From assembly GCA_023515795.1 (NCBI GenBank), contig JALGPX010000072.1, positions 22,117 to 56,693 on the forward strand: 34,577 nucleotides of DNA, read 5' to 3'. This document shows positions 29,217-34,577 of the stretch, one piece after another (within the stretch, counting starts at the first letter, position 1; each line of letters begins with the position of its first letter). This DNA comes from Amoeboaphelidium occidentale. Taxonomy: Eukaryota; Aphelidiomycota; Aphelidea. The notes beneath the pieces are model-generated. The model had not been told where the DNA came from and searched no databases. It saw only the letters and a list, made by a program, of their open reading frames with translations. A program made the translations under genes and the position numbers.

Positions 29217-30317
29217 TTATCCTTTCAGCTTATGATACTGACCGATTCTAAGTGCGGCATATTCTATGTAATCGAATTCAATGTCGCTAATAGAAGCTTG
29301 AACCAGAGCCCATATTCCCCAAAAAAAGTGCGATACCAGAGCAAACTTGTTTACAGATTTGAGCGTTTCACTCAATAGTTCTTCATCAGGAGAAGAACCA
29401 TTAGACTGAGATAAGTAGTGACCAAGCCAAGACAATTGAAATTCCTTTGAGGGATACTTTGAGTAATCACAATCGAATCCAGCAAACTCGTTAAAGTGGT
29501 TCGCAATATCAAAATCACGATAAGAATAGCTCCCATACTCAAAGTCAATAAACACGATGTTGGAGCTCTCGCCAGGAATAGAGTGAAATTCACTAGAACC
29601 GTTCGCCACGATTTCATCCGGCTGATAAATCAAATTCGCACTCAAGAGATCATTATGACAGAAAACAACAGGCGACTTTGTGGTAGTTTCAATATCTACC
29701 TGAAGCGAGTCTAATTCACTAGCGATCTGTTCCACTCTCAAGAACGGATACTTGACAATCTTTGCTTGCTTGCCAGGAGGAAACTTTGAAGGAACTTTCT
29801 TCAACCACCGCCTCATCGTTTCCCATAACATAGTCTTACCAGGTGTTGCATCATTGGGAATTGGCATCTTAACCTTGTGGAACATTGCAAGCTTCTTGGC
29901 AATCAATGCAGATATATCCACGTTCATAAGATCGTCAGGGCTGAGAACTTTCCCTTCAACATAGCCATAGCAGAACCCATTTTCAAACCTGCCGATAATC
30001 GGTGGCGCATATTTCAACGAAGCCAAAGTGACGATGCTAATCAGTTCATTCTTGCGATCAATTATCACTGAAGTTCCATGACCATAACAGCGTATCAGCA
30101 CAGCCTCATTCGTCTGAGTATTCGTAGCCTTCAGAAGTTTGTTAGTAATTCCGTCAGTGCAGCGAGTAATTGCCAAATCAGCAACATTCCATTCTGGAAT
30201 AAACTCCTTCAAAAGTTCCTTGCTCTCTTCGATAATGTTGTCATGGTTCAAGAGTCGCTCAGACTTTGGCAGGGCTTCAATGATTTTCAGTACTTCTTCA
30301 TATCCCAGCGATTTCAT
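29217..30317 (-). CDS. ETNK1: Ethanolamine kinase (choline/ethanolamine kinase family)
   Basis: A single exon; the first ATG is at 30317, giving 366 residues (upstream frame lacks ATG). Motifs: ITRCTDGITNKLLKA for nucleotide binding, AVLIRCYGHGTSVIIDRKNE, the Brenner motif VVFCHNDLLSANLIY with the catalytic Asp, the metal-binding VFIDFEYGSYSYRDFDIANH followed by FNEFAGF, and the end ALVSHFFWGIWALVQ. The resemblance to animal ethanolamine kinases is closer than to choline kinases, especially in the DIANHFNEFAG region. It phosphorylates ethanolamine, the first step of the CDP-ethanolamine pathway to phosphatidylethanolamine. Substrate preference cannot be proven from sequence. Confidence 0.93.
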   Translation of the reverse strand: MKSLGYEEVLKIIEALPKSERLLNHDNIIEESKELLKEFIPEWNVADLAITRCTDGITNKLLKATNTQTNEAVLIRCYGHGTSVIIDRKNELISIVTLASLKYAPPIIGRFENGFCYGYVEGKVLSPDDLMNVDISALIAKKLAMFHKVKMPIPNDATPGKTMLWETMRRWLKKVPSKFPPGKQAKIVKYPFLRVEQIASELDSLQVDIETTTKSPVVFCHNDLLSANLIYQPDEIVANGSSEFHSIPGESSNIVFIDFEYGSYSYRDFDIANHFNEFAGFDCDYSKYPSKEFQLSWLGHYLSQSNGSSPDEELLSETLKSVNKFALVSHFFWGIWALVQASISDIEFDYIEYAALRIGQYHKLKG

Positions 30318-30660
30318 TTGGTTCCTCAAATGCAAAAAAAACTTGTCAATCACGCAACACAAAGGGGACTTTCCTTCTAGAACAGCTTAGCTTTTGGGAA
30401 TGATTGTTTCAAGTGATAGAACTCAACATTTCTCTTCAACCATAACGTGTGCTCCTCTAAAAGCCACAGAGATGATCTTTACTATTGCTCTTCTAGGATA
30501 AAACGGGATATCTCGATACTAATGATAAAAAGAGTTAAATAATTGGTAGCTTTTTCTTGCTGAGTCTGTTCAAATAATCTAGAGCGTTAAATCGCGTGTG
30601 CGCGAGTATGTTGCGTGCGTCTCTGACTTGTGTTTGTTCGGGTCTTTTCGGAATTCTCTC
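30318..30660. other. 343-nt gene-free stretch
   Basis: No open frame, tRNA-like fold or repeat of note. It presumably holds the divergent 5' regions of ethanolamine kinase and the methyltransferase-like gene. A tract of alternating G and C dinucleotides (GCGTGTGCGCGAG) lies at about 30594-30606. Confidence 0.4.
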
Positions 30661-31560
30661 ATGGGTATGGTTAAAACAGGACAGTTTTGCAGTAGTATCC
30701 CTATGATCTTAGCCATTGTGCTATTATTTTCGAATTGGATTGTTCTTTATCAGTACAAGTTCACTAGTTCATCAGAGTGCTTATCATCGCAGGGACAGCA
30801 AGAGGATCAGCAAGCTGTAACAGAAAAGACACGATCGGAAGTTTTACTAGAAAGAGCAGAGAATGCATTGAGTATTATCCAGAGAATGCGTAAAAGTAAT
30901 TAGTACTTCATGACACACTGCTCCAAACCTGTTCTTGTTGATTCTAGACCTGGGGATCATACTCCAGCAACAGTTGGCCAAGATTGTGAACCATGGCTAG
31001 TTAGAGATGCTGTACATTTTTTACATTACTTGCTCGTTGATCCAGAATCGACGAATGGCTTGGAATGGGGCAGTGGCTCTTCCAGTTTCTGGCTGGTTAC
31101 AAGGTTGCGTAGTTTGATATCAATTGAGAACGATCCTTCATGGTTTGAGTATGTCGCCGGGTATTTCAGATCAGCAGGCAAAGATCTTATTGAGACGCAA
31201 GGTACTGCTGAAGACGGTACATCACAGAAGCGCTGGAAGGGTTACTTGTTCCAGTCAACAGAAAAAGGTGATACTCAGTACAAGGGCAGCGATAACAGGT
31301 TTCACGAGGAATACGTTCAATTCGGAAACGAAGCGCAACCATGGGACTCCTCAGAGAATTATTTTGATTATGTTTCAGTTGATGGTCGTGCTAGAAACGC
31401 GGGTATGAAGGTTGCCATCAAGAGAATAAGACAAGATGGCGGCATTCTAATCCTAGACAACAGCGAAAGAGAAAGATATTCTCTGGGAAAAAGCTACGTG
31501 CCGTCTCATTGGAAAAAGTTTGAGTTCCACTCAGACAATTACGGCAGCACAACCATTTGA
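30661..31560 (+). CDS. Membrane-anchored SAM-methyltransferase-like protein, interrupted by an in-frame TAG
   Basis: From ATG 30661 the protein has a signal anchor (SSIPMILAIVLLFSNWIVLY), a polar stem, and a helical stretch ending MRKSN at TAG 30901-30903. The same frame resumes and holds a Rossmann domain: DSRPGDHTPATVGQDCEPWL, the SAM-binding-like GLEWGSGSSSFWLV, SLISIENDPSWFEYV, YFDYVSVDGRARN and DGGILILDNSERERY, ending at 31560. This resembles Methyltransf_24-type proteins. The TAG could lie in an intron: GTAACA at 30817 or GTTTTA at 30841 spliced to the AG at 30902-30903 both restore frame (87 or 63 nt), though both exceed the usual size here. Otherwise it is a true nonsense codon. Substrate unknown. 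Confidence 0.6.
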
Positions 31561-31715
31561 AAACTCGCCAAAAATAAACCCAGACTCTGTAAAATTGTTA
31601 CAATATCACGCTAACATTGAGCACTGAATAATTTTTAGAGTATTGAAACGACCACGACAGCTCTGTCTCAAGCTCCGATTGCCGCGTCAGCTTGAAACAC
31701 GATTTTCATTAAACA

Positions 31716-33014
31716 ATGTCATCATCACTAAATAACATGATGCAGCAACATGCACACGCAATTACAAGGCCTGTACCCGGATCTAATGTCAGAGAACAAA
31801 TAAGAGAGGCGATCAGACTGTCTCAAGAATTCCGCAGCAACAAGTACGAAGAAGTTGCAGTATTTTCCTGTTGCTGGCAAGAGGATGATACCGGAGCAGA
31901 AAAAGATTGCAATCTGTTTGTTGAGACCATCTCGAAGATTCAGAGTGACAGCTGTGCCTTGAAGGCCCGTATTCACAAGATCAATGTTTCTGATGATATC
32001 GAAAGTCTTTATCTTGACTGTGTGACTGCGCGCCAGCAACTTGACACATCGAAACGCTCATTGTTTGTATTTCATTACGCTGGGCATGGAGGTAGCAATA
32101 ATTCTGGTGATCTCCTTACTTTGGCCGTGAATGATCCTAATGCTGCTGTAGGAAGTATTCCGGAAGAACAAATTCGTGATTTCTCAGGTATCGAAAAACA
32201 GTTGGAGCGTGCGACTGATGTAAATCTCAACATGGATGTTCTATTTGTTATGGATTGTAGTCATGCTGCGGCTGGCAGAGGAAGTGTTATGAAACCCGCA
32301 CGGGTTGAGTACATTGCAGCAGCAACGACTGAAGGCATGAACAACTGCAGACAAGATTGTAATTCGTTCACGGGTGCTTGGTGCAAAGCATTTAATCATT
32401 TTCTTAATGAGGGAAAGGTGTTTAACACTCAAGATGTGGTTGACAAAGTTAATTTGGAACGTGTCGATTCAAGTCTTTCTGACTTGTTTATCATAAGGGA
32501 CAATGGCAGTCTTCCTGTTACCTTCAGACCGCCTAAACTAATTGAAAATGGTGCCTCGGAAGGATCTAAATTGTTATTGGTAGCGTTTCACATTGAGGAC
32601 GACGAATATGATTCTAAAATGAGGAGTCTCATTGAATTCTTGAAAAAGATTCCTGCTCCAATTGCCGCTATTAAAGTCTTGAGGACTGACTCGTCGTTGG
32701 TTGATGTACAGAAGCCTGAATTGTTGACGGGNGCAGTCTTCCTGTTACCTTCAGACCGCCTAAACTAATTGAAAATGGTGCCTCGGAAGGAACTAAAATG
32801 TTATTGGTAGCGTTTCACATTGAGGAGTCTCGTTGAATTCTTGAAAAAGATTCCTGCTCCAATTGCCGCTATTAAAGTCTTGAGGACTGACTCGTCGTTG
32901 GTTGATGTACAGAAGCCTGAATTGTTGACGGGATATATTGGCAGGAATTCTGGTTCGACTTCTCTGTTACCCGCAGCCGATAAAACGGGAAACGAAGATG
33001 ACCAGTTTTTATGA
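31716..33014 (+). CDS. Caspase-like (metacaspase-type) protease homologue
   Basis: ATG 31716 opens a frame with a caspase fold: strand VAVFSCCWQEDDTG, LFVFHYAGHGG with catalytic His124, and VLFVMDCSHAAAGRG with Cys181, followed by VEYIAAATTEG and SFTGAWCKAF. These match the His/Cys dyad of clan CD peptidases in fungal metacaspase-like proteins. No proline-rich prodomain, NLR or death-fold domain is attached. The C-terminal 100 residues contain LLLVAFHIEDDEYDSK and KKIPAPIAAIKVLRTD. An N at 32732 separates two haplotype copies; the intact protein would run from copy 1 into the unique end after 32932, about 366 residues in all. Copy 2 has a frameshifting 26-nt deletion. Confidence 0.78.
32506..32731 (+). 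repeat. Allelic copy 1 of the caspase-like gene 3' region
   Basis: 226 nt matching 32733-32932. This copy keeps the frame open through 32731 and stops at the single N. Confidence 0.88.
32733..32932 (+). repeat. Allelic copy 2 of the caspase-like gene 3' region
   Basis: 200 nt, the same sequence lacking 26 nt (present in copy 1 at about 32598-32623), with nearby substitutions. The deletion is bordered by GAG repeats and puts TGA in frame within four codons. It continues into unique sequence. Confidence 0.88.
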
Positions 33015-33156
33015 TGGTCCTAAATGCGTTGGTGAAAGTAATCAGTTTGTTTGGATGTAACTGGCCCTTCGCTGGTGGAGACTGTACAAGTAAATATGCA
33101 AACATAATCACCTGTCTTTAACCACCAATTAAATTTTGCAGTTAGCTGACGAAACA

Positions 33157-33480
33157 TCATGCACGAGTCTTCCTGGAGAACGCAAGCGGTCTTTTACCAC
33201 CATTTGCATTCAAATCCAAGAAAACGTGTCCGATATTTCGTGCAGCGTTAATGTCCCTGTTCCAAACAGTTAAGCAATCTGAATTGCAGACTTTAACCGC
33301 CCAAAACTTTGTCTGTTTCAACTCATGTAAACTGAATGAACATAACTTGCAGGGTTCAGATTGAGCAAGATATACCCCCTCTAAGAAAGCGCATTCGCAC
33401 TCCAGCTCGCAGCATATAAACGCTTGAGCTGGAGCTCTGCGCGATATACATTTATTTTTTAAACTGTTTTCCAGGTCAAC
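33157..33480 (-). pseudogene. Fanzor/TnpB-like nuclease relic, zinc finger and RuvC-III (copy 1)
   Basis: About 105 codons end at TGA 33157-33159. The recognisable part is a zinc finger (SEPCKLCSFSLHELKQ, then VKVCNSDCLTVWN) running straight into NRDINAARNI, the RuvC-III block with its catalytic Asp. That order, CxxC...CxxxC followed by WNRDxNAARNI, is diagnostic of IS607/IS605-type TnpB and their eukaryotic relatives, the Fanzors. Residues after it (KRPLAFSRKTRA) resemble the usual basic end. RuvC-I, RuvC-II and the N-terminal recognition lobe are absent: upstream, the strand runs into the 3' end of the HELGH gene. I see no flanking terminal repeats. This is a remnant of an RNA-guided nuclease gene. 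Confidence 0.8.
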
Positions 33481-33495
33481 TGAAAGGTAGTTAAA
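33190..33495. repeat. Allelic copy 1 of the Fanzor-relic region
   Basis: 306 nt matching 33497-33801 (305 nt); ends at the single N at 33496. Its right end repeats the last bases of the HELGH gene, showing overlap and not tandem duplication. Confidence 0.88.
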
Positions 33496-33496
33496 N

Positions 33497-33757
33497 TCTT
33501 TTACCTTCATTTGCATTCAAATCCAAGAAAACGTGTCTGATATTTCGTGCAGCGTTAATGTCCCTGTTCCAAACAGTTAAGCAATCTGAATTGCAGACTT
33601 TAACCGCCCAAAACTTTGTCTGTTTCAACTCATGTAAACTGAATGAACATAACTTGCAGGGTTCAGATTGAGCAAGATATCCCCCTCTAAGAAAGCGCAT
33701 TCGCACTCCAGCTCGCAGCATATAGACGCTTGAGCTGGAGCTCTGCGCGATATACAT
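33497..33757 (-). pseudogene. Second haplotype copy of the Fanzor/TnpB relic
   Basis: Carries the same zinc finger and NRDINAARNI. A 1-nt deletion relative to copy 1 (GATATCCCCC against GATATACCCCC on the + strand, near 33678) changes the frame upstream of the first CxxC. It abuts N at 33496 and is contiguous on the other side with the HELGH gene. Confidence 0.8.
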
Positions 33758-33764
33758 TTATTTT

Positions 33765-34478
33765 TTAAACTGTTTTCCAGGTCAACTGAAAGGTAGTTAA
33801 ATCAATTTCTACCTCCATTGATTGACCATTCCAGTTACTACGCAGTTGTTTCAATCCAGCATCTTCAGGTTGACTCTTCTGATCATCGGTAAGCAAAGGA
33901 ATGTCTCTCTTGATCCAACGAATAAATCTGGATTCCATGTCTTCCACTGAAGGATATAAACTTGCCTTCATGGTGAGAGTATTTAAAGGTCTTTTGTCAC
34001 GCCATGTACGTTGATTGAACAAAAGTTTTGGTAAAGACTGAGACTTTCCAATTCTCAAGTCGAAACCACCCTTGTTCTTTCTAACATTTGAAGGGATCGC
34101 CGAACCTTCGACTCTCATTTGTGTACATTCAGCAAGCAACAATGAAATATTGCCTTCTAACAGTAGTCCGATGAAGTTAGGAGACAATATTCTCTTTACA
34201 CCGTCTCCATAACCAATGTACAAGCCTTCAATCTGGAATTGATCTTCATCGCTAAGTGACAATGTACCGATTCTGCCACCCAAAGAGTCGAATTCCACAC
34301 AATTGCCGCATTCAATTTCACCAGGATTCAAAGAATCTTCTGTAATTTCAGATCCCGTCTTGTAAATAAACCAGTGGCCCAATTCATGAAGGACAGAAAC
34401 AACAATCAAAGCAGCCCAAATGTCTTCATTTTTCGAGCCAGGTTCAGGCTGGTCTTTAAAAAAGTAAGCCAAATTCAT
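33765..34478 (-). CDS. HELGH-motif putative zinc metalloprotease, 5' incomplete
   Basis: The frame from ATG 34478 encodes 237 residues, with the zincin motif VSVLHELGHWF (H31, E32, H35) after a hydrophobic helix. GEIECGNCVEFDSLGG could supply the third ligand. The rest has no named domain. The open frame continues upstream of the ATG to about 34514 (GAGHWKDILC), where a 3' splice-like TAG occurs, so earlier exons probably lie at or beyond the window edge. Many fungi carry uncharacterised HExxH proteins with the pattern HELGH...E.G..fE...GG, and this appears to be one. Neither substrate nor activity is known. Its 3' end overlaps the Fanzor-relic haplotype repeat. Confidence 0.65.
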   Translation of the reverse strand: MNLAYFFKDQPEPGSKNEDIWAALIVVSVLHELGHWFIYKTGSEITEDSLNPGEIECGNCVEFDSLGGRIGTLSLSDEDQFQIEGLYIGYGDGVKRILSPNFIGLLLEGNISLLLAECTQMRVEGSAIPSNVRKNKGGFDLRIGKSQSLPKLLFNQRTWRDKRPLNTLTMKASLYPSVEDMESRFIRWIKRDIPLLTDDQKSQPEDAGLKQLRSNWNGQSMEVEIDLTTFQLTWKTV

Positions 34479-34577
34479 GCAAAGAATATCCTTCCAATGA
34501 CCAGCGCCATAATACTACGCATAAGTGCCAAAATCATCTTTTGAAAAGCAAGCGCGATTATGGATGACCACAACGTC

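Overview
The window looks like compact nuclear DNA of an early-diverging, probably zoosporic fungus or close fungal relative (an inference). Every recognisable gene is eukaryotic. I reconstructed 30 spliceosomal introns, all GT-AG and only 32 to 56 nt long. Genes are packed with 8 to 40 nt between many stop codons and 21 nt between two pairs of divergent start codons. Fungal traits are a Brl1/Brr6 nuclear-envelope protein, a CAP59/GT69-type glycosyltransferase, Bfr1, and fused aminodeoxychorismate synthase. A CCDC22 homologue (CCC/Commander complex) and a possible TMEM138-like protein point away from yeasts and toward a lineage that keeps animal-like and perhaps ciliary genes. I saw no rRNA, tRNA, CRISPR array or operon structure.

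Layout. Positions 1-6329: 3' end of an unknown gene, SMNDC1/SPF30 (splicing), CCDC22 (endosomal recycling) divergent from an unknown protein, beta-NAC (nascent chains), an unknown protein, and Brl1/Brr6. Positions 6330-12121: an empty stretch, RAMP4/SERP1 (translocon), L-2-hydroxyglutarate dehydrogenase, a GT69 mannosyltransferase-like protein, DNA polymerase epsilon subunit B, and phosphomannomutase. Positions 12357-19822: Cdc42, PABA synthase, protein disulfide isomerase with an RDEL tail, an N-BAR/SH3/zinc-ribbon protein, and the ribosome-associated CCDC124. Positions 19842-23103: PIG-S (GPI transamidase) and Bfr1.

Positions 23104-25670 differ in character: AT-rich, full of triplet repeats, with an assembly gap and a divergent pair of poorly known genes whose start codons lie in an inverted repeat. 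Next come CLPTM1, a mitochondrial PPR-like protein and ethanolamine kinase (27537-30317).

The right end (30661-34577) is accessory in character: a membrane-anchored methyltransferase-like gene with an in-frame TAG, a caspase-like protein with an HG/DC dyad, a relic of a Fanzor/TnpB-type RNA-guided nuclease (zinc finger plus RuvC-III), and a HELGH putative metalloprotease cut by the window edge.

At four places (23362-23381, 24888, 32732, 33496) a run of N or a single N separates two nearly identical copies of the same 185-493 nt. I read these as unmerged haplotypes joined by the assembler, not biological tandem duplications. They expose heterozygosity: repeat-length changes, a 26-nt frameshifting deletion in the caspase-like gene, and a 1-nt indel in the Fanzor relic. 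Many genes serve secretion and glycosylation (PDI, RAMP4, PMM, GT69, PIG-S, CLPTM1, Bfr1), but they are not arranged as a cluster and I infer no shared regulation.
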